A stretch of DNA of 64,000 nucleotides, taken from NCBI GenBank assembly GCA_003508835.1, contig PUFA01000057.1, forward strand, positions 9,560,501-9,624,500. The letters run 5' to 3'. Shown here in pieces: positions 13,270-25,374 of this stretch. This DNA is from Eonycteris spelaea (lineage: Eukaryota > Chordata > Mammalia > Chiroptera > Pteropodidae). The notes beneath the pieces were generated by a model. The model ran no database searches and was not told where the DNA came from. It saw nothing but the letters and a program-made list of their open reading frames with translations. The position numbers and the translations under genes are program-made. Position 1 is the stretch's first letter; each line of letters begins with the position of its first letter.

Positions 13270-16200
13270 GTCAGTAATTACTGTAAATGGATTAAAACTC
13301 TCCTAATCAGAAGACACAGATTTGCTTAATAAAAAAGCGACAACAAGATTTGACTATATGTTGTCTATAAGGAGACCACTTTAGATCCAATGGCACACAA
13401 ATAGGTTGAAAGTGAAAGATGGAACAAGACATTATGTAAATAGTGACAAGAAAGAGAGTAGGGTGTCTATAGTAATGTAAGACGAAATAGACTTTTAATT
13501 ATAAGAGACAAGGAAAGAAATTATATATTAATAAAAGTTTCAATACAGAAATAAGGTCAGTAATTATAAACTTTATGCGTCTAATAATAGAACCTCAAAT
13601 ATTATGATGCAAAATTTAATAACAAAGTTCTACACTAATAGTTGGAGGCTTCACTCCCCACTCTTAATAATTAATTTAAAAAGAAGATAATTAAGGAAAT
13701 AGAGGATTAACAAAAATAATAAAACATTAAATTTAACAGACATTAATGGCAGAATACTCCACCCCAAAACAGAATACACATTCTTCTCATGTGCCCATGG
13801 GACATTCTCTAGGATAGACCTATGTCAGGTTCCAAAATCAAGTCTCAATAGACTTTAAAAGAAATCATATATATGATATCATATATACACACAAAATATC
13901 TTCTTTGACTATAAATGGGATGAGTTAGAATCATAACAGAAGAAAAACTAAAAAGTTCACCGAATTTGCAAAAAACCCACACTCTAAGCAACCAATATGC
14001 CATAGAAGAAATTTACAAAGGAAATTAGAAAACACTTACATATAAATGGGAAAATGACATACCAAACTTATCAGATGCAGTGCAATGCTAAGAGGGAAAA
14101 CTGATAGCAACTAACACACATTAAAAAAGAACTCAAATAATAACCCAACTTTGTAACTTAAGGAACTAGAAAAAAGAAAAACAAACCTAAAACCAAATTT
14201 TAGCAGAAGAGAAGATATAAAGATTAGAACAGAGGTAGAGAGGAAAAAAGCAATAGAGAAAATCAACAAAGCAAAAGTTGTTTTCTTTGAAAAGATTAAC
14301 AAAATTTAACAAGATTTGCTAAGAAAAAAGGAGAAAGACTCCAATTTACTAAAATTAGAAATGAAAGGGGACATTACTACTGATTCTACAAAATAAAATG
14401 GATATAGAAGATAATATGAATAACTGTATGCCAACAAATTGGAATAATCTAGATAAATGAACAAATTCTTAGAAACACGACTACCAAGACAGGAATCAAA
14501 AGAAAAGAAAAACCGAGAAGACATATAACTAGTTAAGGAGTTGATCAGTAATCAATTTATCTTGTGACAAAGAAAACCCCTGCCTTGAGGCTAACTGATG
14601 AGTTCTACCAAACATTTAAAGAACTAGTACCAATACTTCGAAAAAATTGAAGAGAACGGCAATACTTCTTAAATCATTCTATGATACCAAACATTACCCT
14701 GAAACCAAATCCAGGACAAAGACATTATGTGGAAAGAAAACTACAGACCAATATCTTTTAATGAACATAAATGAAAAATCCTCAACCAAATATTAGCAAA
14801 ACGAATCCAACAGTGTACTAAAAGTGACCAAGTAGGATCTACACTGGAATGCAAGAATGTCTTTAATACATGAAATTGATCAATGTAATACACCTCTAAC
14901 ACTATACCATTAACAGTATAAAGGAAAAAAAACCGCATGATTCATATCAGTTGATGAGGAAAAACCTTTGACAAATTTAATGCCTTTTTAGTGATAAAGA
15001 TCAGTGAATAAGCTAGGAATCAAAGGAAACTAACTCAAAAAATAAATTTCATAAATATATGAAAAACTCATAGTTAACATCATATTAAATGGTGAAAGAT
15101 AGAAAGCTTTTCTTTTAAAACCAGGAATAAGACAAGGATGACTACTTCTGCCACGTCTATCCAACATAGTATTGGAAGTTCTAGACAAAGCCAATTAGAT
15201 GAAAAATGGAATTAAAAGGCATCCACATTGAAAAGAAGAAGTAAAATTATTTATTTTCATAGATGACATATCTTACAGGTATTTAAAATCCTAAAGAGTC
15301 CACAAAGCCAGTTAGAACTATAAATGAAATTGAGCAAATAGTAGTATTTGAAAACATGCAAAAAATCAGTTTGTGCTTCTATGCACTAACAAAGAACAAT
15401 CCAAAATAAAATTAATAAAACAATTTCATTTACGATAGCGCCAAAAAGATAAAATACTTAGGAATTAACTTAACCAAGGAGGTAAAAGACGTGTTTATTG
15501 AAAACTCCCAAAACATTTCTGAAAAAAAAAAAAAAACAAAAACAAAAACAAAGGAGGATGATAAGTAAATGGAAAAACACTTGTGTTTTGTTCATGGGTC
15601 AGAAAACAATATTGTTAAAATGTCAATATTACTCAAAGCCATCTACAAATAAATGCAATTCCTATCAAAATCCCAAAGATATTTTTTTACAGAAATAGAA
15701 AAACTTCATCCTAAAGTTCATATGGAATCTCAAGAGATCCTGAATAGCTAAAATAATCTTTGAAAAAAACAAATTGGGGGTCTCATACTTCTCAATTTCA
15801 AATTTACTACAAAGCCACAGTAATCAAAACTTGTGGTACTGGTATAAGGGAAGACATATAGGGCAATGGAATGGAATAGAATAGAAACGCCGGAAAAAAA
15901 ACTCTCACATATATGGTCATGATTTTTCAACAATCTTGCCGAGACCATTTGATGGGAAAGGATAGTCTTTTCAAGAATTGGTACTGGGAAAACTAGATAT
16001 CCACAAGTAAAAAGAATGAAGTAGAGTTCTTACCTAACACCATATAAAAATTAACTCAAAATAGATGAAGATTTAACTATATAAGCTAAAACCATAAAAC
16101 TCTTAGAAAGAAACATAGAAAAGCTTCATGACATTGGATGTGATGGTAATTTTCTTCAGATATGCAGCAAAAGTACAGGCAAAAAAAGGGAAAATAGACA

Positions 16201-16430
16201 AATTGGACTTCATCAAATTTAAAAATTTTTGTGCACCAAAGGACACTTTACAGCATAAAAGGCAACCCACAGAATGAGAGAAAATATTTTCAGGTCAACA
16301 TACAATGGACATATTATTCGGTCATAAAAAGGAATGAAGTTCTGACACTTGCTACAAGATGGTTGAACCTTTGAAAATGTTATGCAAAATAAATAAGACA
16401 GACAGAATGACAAATGAATGATTTCTCCTG
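13270..16430 (+). pseudogene. L1M ORF2 (endonuclease/reverse transcriptase) remnant
   Basis: The endonuclease start is visible from 'gtaaatggattaaaactctcctaatcagaagacacag' (13284). The endonuclease middle is at about 13745-13830, and the RT region at about 14750-15300, with a decayed catalytic box reading F-I-D-D-I near 15257-15271. The C-terminal part follows at about 15590-16420. No long open frame survives. Confidence 0.7.
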
Positions 16431-16648
16431 ACATAAGTTTCCTAAAATAGGCAAATTCAGAGACAGACAGTAGATTAGAGGTTCCGGGGCTGGGAGCAGG
16501 AAAGAATGAGGTTATTGTTTACTAGGGAGAGTTTATGTTTGGAGCGATGAAAAAGTTTTGGGACTAGACATTGGTGATCGTTGTATAACACTGTAACTAT
16601 AATTATTGTCACTGAATTGTGCACTGAAAAAATGGTTAAAATTAAAAC

Positions 16649-16659
16649 ATTTATTTTAT
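16649..16659 (+). repeat. Target-site duplication, left copy (HAL1 copy 1)
   Basis: atttattttat, repeated at 19657-19667. AT-rich, but it also restores the interrupted L1M 3' UTR. Confidence 0.75.
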
Positions 16660-19656
16660 TTTTAAGTATTTTTTAATTTTTCAATTATAGTTGGCATGCA
16701 ATATTATATTAGTTTAAGGGTGCAAAATAGTTATTAGACATCTTTGTATCTCATGAAGTGAATTACCCCAATAAATCTAGTGCCCATCTGACACCACGCA
16801 TAGTTTTACAGTTCATTGACTATATTCTTTATGCACCGTTTATATTCTTCATGACTACTTTGTAACTACTATTTGTACTCTTAATCTCTTCCCCTTTTTG
16901 ATCTACCCTCCAAACCCCTATCCCATCTAATAACACTCAAAAATATTCTCTATATCTATGAGTTTGTTTCTGTTTTTGTTATATTTTGTTCTTTAGATCT
17001 CACATGTATGTGTGAAATCATATGCAAATATCTTTCTCTAACTGACTACTATCCACCCAGCACAATGCCCTCTAAGTCCATTATGAAATATCTTTTTTGA
17101 CCCCTTTTCTTTTAGTCTATGTATGTCTCATAGGTAGCCTATGTAAGAGTTTTCTTTTTCTTATCCATTTAGCCACTCTATCTTTTGATTGAAGAATTTA
17201 ATTCTTTTTCATTTAAAGTACTTGTTGATTAAATATGTAGTTATTGCCATTTTTATTCATACTTTCGATACATATTTTTTCCTTTTCTTAAAGAAGTTCC
17301 TCCAACTTTTTCACAATATTAGTTTGTTGTGTGGTGAAGAACTTCTTTAGCTTTTTCTTGTCAGAAGCTCTTTATCTGTCTTTTGATTCTAAAAGAGACA
17401 TTTGCCGGGTTAGAGTTAATCTTGGTTGTAAGTTCTGGCTTTATGTCACTTTGAAACTTTTCACACCGATCCTTTCTGGCCTGCAAAGCTCTGTTGAAAA
17501 TTTGGTGGATAGTTCCTATGGGAGCTCCTTTGTTGGAAAACTAATTGCTTTTCTCTTGCTGCTTTTAAAATTCTTTCTTTGTCTTTAACCTTTGGACTTT
17601 TAATTATGACGTGTCTTGGTGTGGGCCTCTTTAGGTTCATCTTGTTGGGGACTCTCTGCGCTTCCTGGGCTTTACATCTCTTTCCTTCACCGGGTTAGAG
17701 GAGTTTTCCATCATTGTTTCTTGAAACAGGTTTTCAATTCTTCACTCTCTCTTCTCCTTCTGGTATCCCTATGATGTGAATGTACTAACACACACATATA
17801 GGGATACCAGAAGGAGAAGAGAGAGAGTAATGTCTTAAATTACCCTCATTTTTTGGATTCTTTTTTTTATTGCTGTTCTGATTGGGTGTTTTCTGCTACC
17901 TTATATTCTAAATTGCTGATCAGATCCTCCACTTTATCTAATCTACTGTTAATTCCTCCTAAGGTATGTTCATTTCAGTTATTTATTATTCATTTCCAAT
18001 TGCTTTTTTGGTTGTTTCTATCTCCATTTTTATGTTTTCTATGATGTTGTGTTAAGTTTTCATTGAATTTCATCTGCTCTTCCTCTAAGTTCATTGAGCA
18101 TCCTTATAACCAGTGTTTTGAATTCTGCATCTGGTAGCTTTGCTGGTCTCCACTTTCTCTGGTTCTTTTTCTGGATCTTTGTTTTGGTTTTTCATGTGAG
18201 ACATGTTCTCTTTGTCCTCCCATTTTGGCTTGCCTTCCCATGTTCATTTCTATGTATTAGGTAGGGCTCCTAAGTCTCCTGGTCTTAATAGAGTGGCTTT
18301 ATGTAGTAGATGTCCTGTGGGGCTCAGTGGCACAGTCTTCCCTGTGTTACCTGAGTGAGCTTCTCAAGGTGTGTCCCTTGTGGGCTGTGTGTGTCCTCCT
18401 GAAGTAGTTGAGACTTGGTTGTTTTTGCACACTGATGAGGGGATCGCCCCTTGAGCTGATTGGTTGTGAGGTTGGCTAGTGAGGGGCTGACCTATAGAGC
18501 AGAATTGACTTTAGCAGGGCTCTCGTGCCTGCCCGGTATGTACAAGTGTGTCCTCTTCAAGATGCAAGCCCTGGGTGTGCTCTATGCTCCAGCTCCAGTC
18601 AAAGCAAGCCACAGGGGTGCCGGCCTAAGAGCCCCTGGGAAGGGCCCAGCTGCAGGCCAAGTTCAGCCATAGTCTATGCACTTCTGGGTCACCTTAGTAG
18701 AGAGTCACCAAGCAATCTGCAGATGGCTACCACCCATTATGGGCTTATAGGTGCCCCAAGAAGCCAAGCCAGGAACTGAGGCCGTTCCAGGCTTAGTGCT
18801 GCTCAGCAAGAGTATGGGCATGCCAAAGCCAGATGCTGCTTCTTTGGGTTCTGTGAGCCTTTGAGAGAATTTTAGAAAAATCCACAGCATAAGCCAATAC
18901 AGGCCATTTGTATGAAAATAAACCCTAAAGGCAGCTTGGGTGGGCCTGTAAGGTGAGAGAGGCAGAGTCTCAGGGAATCCCCTAGGCAGAGGACCTGTGT
19001 TATGCAGGTTGGTGGAGATTTCAGGTGTGGTGGTTGCCTGAGTCTGCACACTGGAGAGAGGGGAGGGCTCAAAAGGAACAATGGATATTGCCCGCATTCT
19101 GACTCAGAGAAAGCTGCCCCTCCAGCCTTAACACACTGAAGCAGAAACTCAGAGTCTCCCAGTATGTTCCTGGCACTTTCTTGAGCAGCAGCTCCAGTGC
19201 TGGAGTTCAGAGCAAGCGAGTCCATCAGCAAGTAATTTGGGTCATGGGCCCTTTAAGAGGAAAGTCTGTGACTCCCGCAGCCCTTGGTCTCACTTAGCCA
19301 CAATCTGTGCTGGTTTTTCATAGCCAGAAGTTATGGGGACTTCATTTCCTGACACTGGAACCCTTTGCTGGGGAGCCCTGTGTGGGGCAGAGATGGGGCT
19401 CTGCAGCCAAGATAACCCTCCTGATTCTGGACAGCCACACTGCTGTTGTAAGACAAGGCATTTCATGTCTCTCCCCTCTTAGCAGCCTCTTCTTATTTAT
19501 GACCCCAGTTATAGGACTTCTGCCAACTAGACCTCAGGCAATTCCCAGTTATTGTTCCCCTGTAGTTTCATTGTAATTTTGGTATGGTTGTGAGAGGAGA
19601 CATGTACAGCACCTAGTTTCTATGTGCCATCTTGTCCAATTTCCTCTGGAAAAATT
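16660..19656 (-). mobile_element. HAL1 (half-LINE-1) copy 1, full length, with target-site duplication
   Basis: Read on the minus strand: 5' UTR (19656 to about 18240, starting near 'gacaagatggcacatag'), ORF1 remnant (about 18240-17300), a short ORF2 endonuclease-start remnant, then a jump near 17078-17088 to the L1 3' end, finishing at 16660. Reverse transcriptase is absent. It is flanked by the 11-bp direct repeat atttattttat (16649-16659 and 19657-19667). It inserted into the 3' end of the older L1M. An inverted duplication lies inside ORF1 (17744-17828). Confidence 0.85.
17744..17828. repeat. Inverted repeat inside HAL1 copy 1 (arms about 28 bp, 25-bp loop)
   Basis: The left arm, 17744-17772, contains ctccttctggtatccctat. 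The right arm, 17798-17828, starts atagggataccagaaggag and is its reverse complement apart from one extra GA unit. HAL1 copy 2 has only one copy of this motif at the same place (near 29488), so the second arm is an added, inverted duplicate. Confidence 0.9.
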
Positions 19657-19667
19657 ATTTATTTTAT
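19657..19667 (+). repeat. Target-site duplication, right copy (HAL1 copy 1)
   Basis: Second copy of atttattttat, after the 5' end of the minus-strand element. Confidence 0.75.
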
Positions 19668-19739
19668 ATATATTTTGTGACAGTTAAAAACTAGTAAAAA
19701 ATAAAATAAAAAAAACAACCCCCTCCACACACATGAAAG

Positions 19740-20580
19740 AAATGATTAAAAATCTAGAAAAAAAATAGAGGTGAATATTTCTCTGATCTCTGAATAGGAA
19801 AGGTCATTGAAAGAATAAATTCAATAAGAGATTCATAAAGAAAAAGAATATTAGGTTGTCTAAATATAAATGAGAACAACTTTAATCACAGAAAGGACAT
19901 ATAAACAAAATGAAAGTGCTGAATAGGAAGACATTGAAAATTTTATAACTATTTGATAAAGGTTAATCCGTAAACTACAGTGTTATTTAATAAAAATCAT
20001 ATTGCACCCCCAAAATTCATGGGCCAAAATAGTCTAATCTGCTAAGAAGAAACCACTGGTATTTAATAAACATTTCATATTATTCAGCCCTAATTGGTAA
20101 TAAATATTTTAAAAATAGAAATGAAATTAGATTATTTACCAATTATCGTGAGAAATATCCAGGACTGATAAAAGATTGCAAATTTCTCTACCAATTTTGA
20201 AATTCCTCTCTATTAGTGTGTACCAAAGAATGTCCATAATCTTTAAAAGAGTAATTTCACTTCTAAGAATGTAGCCTAAGCAATGTTTTCTTAACTGCAG
20301 AAAATGTTTCATGAACAATTATATTCATTTCAGCACTATTTAAAATTGTAAAAAAAATTGCAACAGGTTGCATTCATGAGGGAAGTTTTGGAAAACTACA
20401 GTTAATCATGTTCAGGAAAAAGCTGGAAATAAAGCTGGATACCACAACATGTGCATAGAAATATACCATGTTCATAGCTGTTGGCTCTTGGAGAGACATT
20501 GCTATTTTTTTTCTCTCTTTTCTACTTTATTTCCCAAATATCTCTAATAAACTGTGTTACTTTCGTAACGAAGAAAATAA
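19740..20580 (+). mobile_element. Old L1 ORF2 3' part and 3' UTR
   Basis: The late L1 order is recognisable: 'gtaatttcacttctaagaatgtagcctaagcaatg' (about 20250-20285), 'ttcagcactatttaaaattgtaaaaaaaattg', 'gcatagaaatataccatg', ending 'cccaaatatctctaataaactgtgttactttcgtaac'. It is a different insertion from the L1M that ends at about 19735. Confidence 0.55.
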
Positions 20581-20879
20581 CTTAATAAGTTCTGTATACT
20601 AGAAAATGACTTAGAACAACAGTTGGCTTGTATCTGAAAGGGTAGTATTGATCTTCCTCCCCTGTGTGGAGAGTAAAGTTTAAAGCAACATCTTTATAAT
20701 TAAATTGAAAACAGTTGTGGAAAAAAGGAACCAATAGAATGAAAGAATCTGAAATTTTCTGTTTCAAGGGACGCGGCTTCTAGCTGTTTTAAATTGTGTT
20801 TAGGCAACAGTTATTACTGGTGGTCTCAGTTGTTTAGTCTCAAAATGTGTGATTTTATTTGCTTGGGTTCACATATTCA

Positions 20880-21134
20880 TGCAATAAATATTTATTGAGC
20901 CCCTAATATGTGTCTTGGACTATTCATAGAGGGAAAGAGGAAAGTTTGTTAGTAACAATTCCTATTTACTTAACATGCAATACTGGTGGTGACAACTTAC
21001 CAAGTGGGCATCATGGATCTCCTTTTTTACAAAGGTAACTAAAGGCCAAAGAGGGACTTGCTCCAAGACCTGTAGTTACAGAGCCGTGGACTGGTCTTCA
21101 CACATGTAGTCTTTCAAATTGCACCATGAAGTCC
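20880..21134 (-). mobile_element. MIR SINE, antisense
   Basis: 'aataaatatttattgagcccctaatatgtgtc' is followed by decayed antisense MIR: 'ttacaaaggtaactaaaggccaaagagggacttgctccaagacctgtagttacagagcc'. Confidence 0.6.
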
Positions 21135-21719
21135 TGTTTCCAAAGCAGTACCTAAGTGATGGCATCCCACGTGGAAAATAGATCCTTTACCCGACCGATT
21201 TTTCCTGTGGATTTATCCCACTTGGCTGTGCTCTTTCCCTGTGCATGCGCGTTTACCGTAATGCCCTCCCATTCCGCAGTACAAATATGCCAGCTCAACA
21301 AAACACCTAGACGCCCCAAGAAGGGCACAGAACAGGCAGTTTTTCTCTGATTAAGTTGGCCTAACAGGTTTGCCTTTGGTGCCCAGATTCTATCTAGGTC
21401 TTGAACCTCTCCTGAGGGAGGGCTGTTGACAGAAGGTGTGGAGGGATAACATACTTGTCAGCAAAGTCAACCCGGGGCAGAAGGTCTGCTGGCAGCCTGG
21501 TTTCTGTGAGATAAAGAGACACATAACCGATGTGTACACAAAGCAAACCAATCGGTCCAGCCTTTCCGGCTCTGCATCAGCTTTAATCAGACTGCAGATC
21601 ACCAAAAGTATTAAAATATTTTGGAGAAACTCAAATAACTCGACCCTCAGGTGACTCATCCTGTAAATCTGCATGTTAAAAATCTAAAATAATTTCTAAG
21701 GTTTCTCACAGCTCAGAGA
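21135..21719. other. Single-copy sequence
   Basis: No named repeat or gene recognised. The open frames on both strands around 21390-21674 lack any known domain. Confidence 0.4.
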
Positions 21720-22340
21720 GATCATGATCATGTTTGCATAAGAACTTTGAAAAAACATTAATAATTTATGTAAAGTGAAAGCCAAAAATGTAAACTCTAT
21801 TCCCAGGATGGTCCAAATATATGTAAAATAAATTATATTTGCATAGAAAAAGCTGGAAGAGAATTCTTAAATAATATTATACAGTGTGTGATGAAGAGAT
21901 GTAATTTTCTTCTTATTCTCCCATGGGTCTGCATGAAGGGAAGATTGTGTAATAATGAACATTCTCAAAAGCAGCGTCTTAGAGTAAAAAGTGCTGATGC
22001 AACTGAATGAAGGATGATTTCTGATCCAGTGTACCAGGGAAGGCCACAATGCCATTGCGGACACTCATGACTTCCAAGATATATTGGACCTAAGAGAAGG
22101 TGTGTTCTGGGCAGGCCACTAGGGTCTCCAGGAACAATAAATCTTCAGCTTAGCAAATATAGTTGAAGTAAGAAAGAGATATATTTATATTAATTTGGGA
22201 AAAGGTCCAATAGTCATTGGAATAATTAGTTTGCAAAACAGCATGGATCGTATTACTTCATTTATATAAAAATTCTGCTAGTATATTCCCAGGAAAAAAA
22301 AATCTAGAAAAAATATATCCAAGATGGGTATCTTTCACTT
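21720..22340 (+). mobile_element. Decayed L1-like 3'-end sequence
   Basis: Patches such as 'gcatagaaaaagctggaagagaattct' (21840-21868) and 'gaaaaaaaaatctagaaaaaatatatcc' (22292-22320) resemble old L1 3' ends. The region between is not recognisable. Confidence 0.3.
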
Positions 22341-22444
22341 TCTAAGTCATGTATTTCTAGAATGACTTGGTTTCTTAATGCATTATTTACTAATCAGAAA
22401 ACTATATGAAAATTAATACTTATTGTTTATGCTTTTCCTTTGTA

Positions 22445-23160
22445 CTTGCCTGATGTTACTGCTACACAAGATTAGGAGAACTAACTTTATCAAGTACTTT
22501 CCACATGCAAGGCACCAATTATATAGTTATACCCTGTATTATCTTGAAAGACTGGAATGATTCCATTTTCTGAGTGATCCCCGATGTATTGTAAAAAGTT
22601 CCCAAAGGCCAGTGGTCCAAGAACAATGCCTTACCACCTGGCCAAACCAGCCAAGCCAGCTAATCGGTGGGCCCATAAGGCACCCCCATCCTTATTTCCT
22701 CCTGCATATTCTGATTACTCCCGGCACTTCTGCACTCAGCCCTACACTTCATGCACACGGCCCAGCTCTCTAGTAGCCCCAACTGCACACAACCCCCTTT
22801 TGCACGCGGAGCCAACAAATCCACCCAATCCCTTTGAAGGTCAACCTAACCCCAATCAGGTAACGCCAAGGGCATCTCCCCAAGGGCTTGAGGTTTTTGC
22901 CTTTAAATTAGTCCCAGCCCCTCGTCGGGCTCCTCTCAACCACTGCTGTGTCAGTGAATGAGTGGAGTCCAAACTCGAGTTTGTCAATAAATTCCCTTTG
23001 CGCTTGCATCGGTGGTGTCAGATTTCCTTCTTGGCTTGTGAGTTCCAAAACCAGGGCATTAACAACTCATTTCATTTTCACAGGAGAAATAAATAAATTG
23101 TCTTCATTTTAAAAATGAGGAAAATGAGGCTTAGAGGCCTTAAATAAAGATCCTAATTTT
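22445..23160 (-). mobile_element. MIR SINE, antisense, probably split by the solo LTR
   Basis: The left piece (about 22480-22575) has 'atcaagtactttccacatgcaaggcacc' and 'ccctgtattatcttgaaag'. The right piece (about 23070-23160) has 'ttcattttcacaggag' and 'cattttaaaaatgaggaaaatgaggcttagaggcc'. Together they give the usual antisense MIR order, interrupted by the LTR. Confidence 0.45.
22576..23068 (+). mobile_element. Solo LTR of a class I-type endogenous retrovirus
   Basis: About 0.49 kb. A C/A-rich U3-like region (22600-22880) is followed by a TATA-like 'cctttaaatta' (about 22901-22911), a GC-rich R-like stretch, the polyadenylation signal AATAAA at 22986-22991, and a U5-like T/G-rich end ('gtggtgtcagatttccttcttggcttgtgag'). 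No gag, pol or env sequence flanks it. A 125-residue open frame (22584-22961) is proline-rich U3 read-through and not a protein. Exact ends and target duplication could not be fixed. Confidence 0.5.
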
Positions 23161-23189
23161 ATCCATTTATTCACCTGACTCTCAATCTT

Positions 23190-24620
23190 TGATTCAGTGA
23201 GTATTTATTGATTCTCAGGTACTGTCTGGGGTTTCTGGGATCCAGCAGTGAACAAGTTAGACAAAGTCACAATTATCAACAAGCAGGTAAATGCACGTTT
23301 TATTTTAGATAAATGATTAGTGTTATAAGTTAAAGCAAAGCAGAGGAGAGGGATAGAGAATAATGGGGTTGGGAGTGGGCTCAGATACCAATGGTTGCCT
23401 AATCAACATCCAGTTCCCCTCTTTTTTCTTCTCAATTTATAGAACTGAATTTTAAGGTGGCAAAATAGCCCAGTAGAGGTGAGTCCTGTTTCTGCCTGAG
23501 AAATAAGTGTGATTAGTTTAAGACAAGTATGAAAATTCCAGTCTCCTTTTCAGTGATTAGTTTAGGAGTAGCTATTTAACTAAGATCCAGTCAAAGAAAT
23601 GTGATGGGAAAGACTAGTGTGCTGGCTTTTGTGGAAGCTTTTTCTCTTTTTCACTGATTAAAGAAAGGGATCTGAGGAGGAGTCTCTGCCTTTAATGACC
23701 CCTGCTTTCCGCCTTGAACATGCTTATAAAAGGATTTGAAGGCTGGAGCTATGGTAGCCTTCTTGTGATCACGCATCAACATTTAGAAGAAGCCAACCTA
23801 CTAGGATGACAGACCAGAGAATTAGAAAAAGCCTGTTTCTTGATGGCATTGCTGAGCTACCAAATTAGACTTGGAACTGCTCACCTCTGGTCTTCTTGTT
23901 GATTGAGTTATTAAATGTCTGTATTGTTTAAGTTGTTACCTGTAGCTGAATGTAACCTAACTAATATAAGAAGTTATTTTAGATAAAGTGTTTTGATGAG
24001 GGCTCTCTAAAGAAGTAACATTTGAATGATGTGAAGAAGTAAGCCATGTGAAAATATAGGGGAAGAACATTCTTAGCAGATGGAGCAGCAAGGACAAAGT
24101 TAGTTTGTCTGGGACAGCAAGTTGGGAGGCCAGTGTGGCTGGGGCACAGGGGGATGAGGGACAAGATTGGCAAAGTGGATGGGGAAAGTGAGAGTGGTGA
24201 GAACCAGGATTGGAGAGGGAGATGTAGATGAGACCACAAAGGCCCAGGGGCCATACTATGGGTTTGGCTGTGATTCTAAATGCAAGGAGAGCCACTGGTG
24301 GGTTTTGAGTACAGTGATATGATGTGGTTTATATTTTAACATGCTATTTTGCTATATTAGAAAGACAAGTGTTGCTTGGTACATGTGTGAGATGATGTTG
24401 GCTTGGATCAGGTGGCACCTGTGGAAGCGATGAGAAGTGGTCAATTCATGATATGTTCCTAAGGCAGAAATACTTGTATTTGTTGATGGGGAATGAGGAG
24501 AATAGAAGAATCAAGGATGACTCCTAGGATTTTTGCCTGAGCCCCTGGGTGAATAGTGGTGCCATATTCCAAGGGGATGAGACTGCCGGATCGGTTTTGA
24601 AATGTAGATTTGGGGTGGTG
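23190..24620 (+). mobile_element. Ancient mammal-wide interspersed repeat (family not named), split by an LTR insertion
   Basis: The left part (23190-23385) has 'gagtatttattgattctcaggtactg' and 'ccagcagtgaacaagttagacaaag'. The right part (23966-24620) has 'aggccagtgtggctggggcacag', 'gccactggtgggttttgag', 'gatgttggcttggatcaggtgg' and 'gaatcaaggatgactcctagg'. These motifs follow one well-known ancient repeat in order; I am unsure whether it is filed under L2 or elsewhere. Removal of 23386-23965 restores its order. Confidence 0.5.
23386..23965 (+). mobile_element. MaLR/ERVL-type LTR remnant
   Basis: The 3' part shows the pattern of a solo LTR of this class: 'ttcttgttgattgagttattaaatgtctgtattgtttaag', then 'gttacctgtagctgaatgtaacctaactaatataa'. 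The middle has 'ggagctatggtagccttcttgtgatcacg'. It is nested in the ancient repeat. The left boundary is approximate. Confidence 0.55.
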
Positions 24621-25374
24621 AAAAAAATTCTCCAAACGGATAGGTTTAGGGTCTAGCTCTACCTTTTATATAAGATAAAGTCATGTGGCCTCCACAAATA
24701 GCGGAACACATTTTAAAATGACATGTTAGTCCAGACCCTCTCTATCATTTGTTTACTGATCCTGTTTTTCTTCATGAATTCCAAATTTGGGTGTTTACTC
24801 TATGAGCCAGGGCAGCAACATTGAGTTTCCTCTGCTATTCTTTTGATCGAAGCTCATTTTTCCTTCTACAAGCTGTTGCTTCTGTATGCTTTGTGACACC
24901 TACAGAGGAAACTGCTTGCATGGCCAATGTTCTGACCCATTCACAGGTCAGTGGGCCAGGAGTCACCGGCTTCTTAAAGATGTTTGTTTATAAAGGGCTT
25001 ATTTAAGATACCACCTCTTCCGGAAAATCTCATCTGAGTCACCATCAAGTTCATCTTAGAATCTGTAGTTACTTGTTACCACAAAGAAACCCCAACTCAG
25101 GCAAAGAATAGGAAAGGGAATATTTTTTTTTTTCCAGAAGAATTGAGAAAGCCCCAATTTAGATCACTCAGGCAAAAGAGGATTATTTGTGCTAGAATGT
25201 TCACATGGTCTCCAGTATTCTTCATCTAAGTTCATGGCAGCACAAGATTTAAGTATATATTTCATCTTTATTTAATAAACTCTCACTCTGCTGAATCTAA
25301 TTAGTAAATTAAATATCTTTGCATCCTTCAACTCTAGTGAGCTAAATTTCATGTTGATAAATACCAGTGTTATT
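24621..25374. other. Single-copy sequence
   Basis: No named repeat or gene recognised. Confidence 0.4.

Larger units (their letters stand above)
4325..19735 (+). mobile_element. Old near-full-length L1 (L1M-type), interrupted three times
   Basis: Pieces in + order: 5' UTR 4325 to about 4980 ('agcaagcaccaggaattcatctcc' and on), ORF1 remnant about 5100-6010, inter-ORF 6590-6711 and 12923-13260, ORF2 remnant about 13270-16430, 3' UTR 16430-16659, and the last tail 19668-19735. The breaks fall inside otherwise continuous L1M order: the inter-ORF text resumes exactly at 6590 and again at 12923, and the 3'-UTR end '...atggttaaaattaaaac' continues after 19667. Without the insertions it is about 5.6 kb. 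Dense stops and indels; inactive. Confidence 0.75.

Noticed and set aside
22584..22961. 125-codon proline-rich open frame
   Set aside because: It lies within the U3-like part of a solo LTR and starts without a convincing context.
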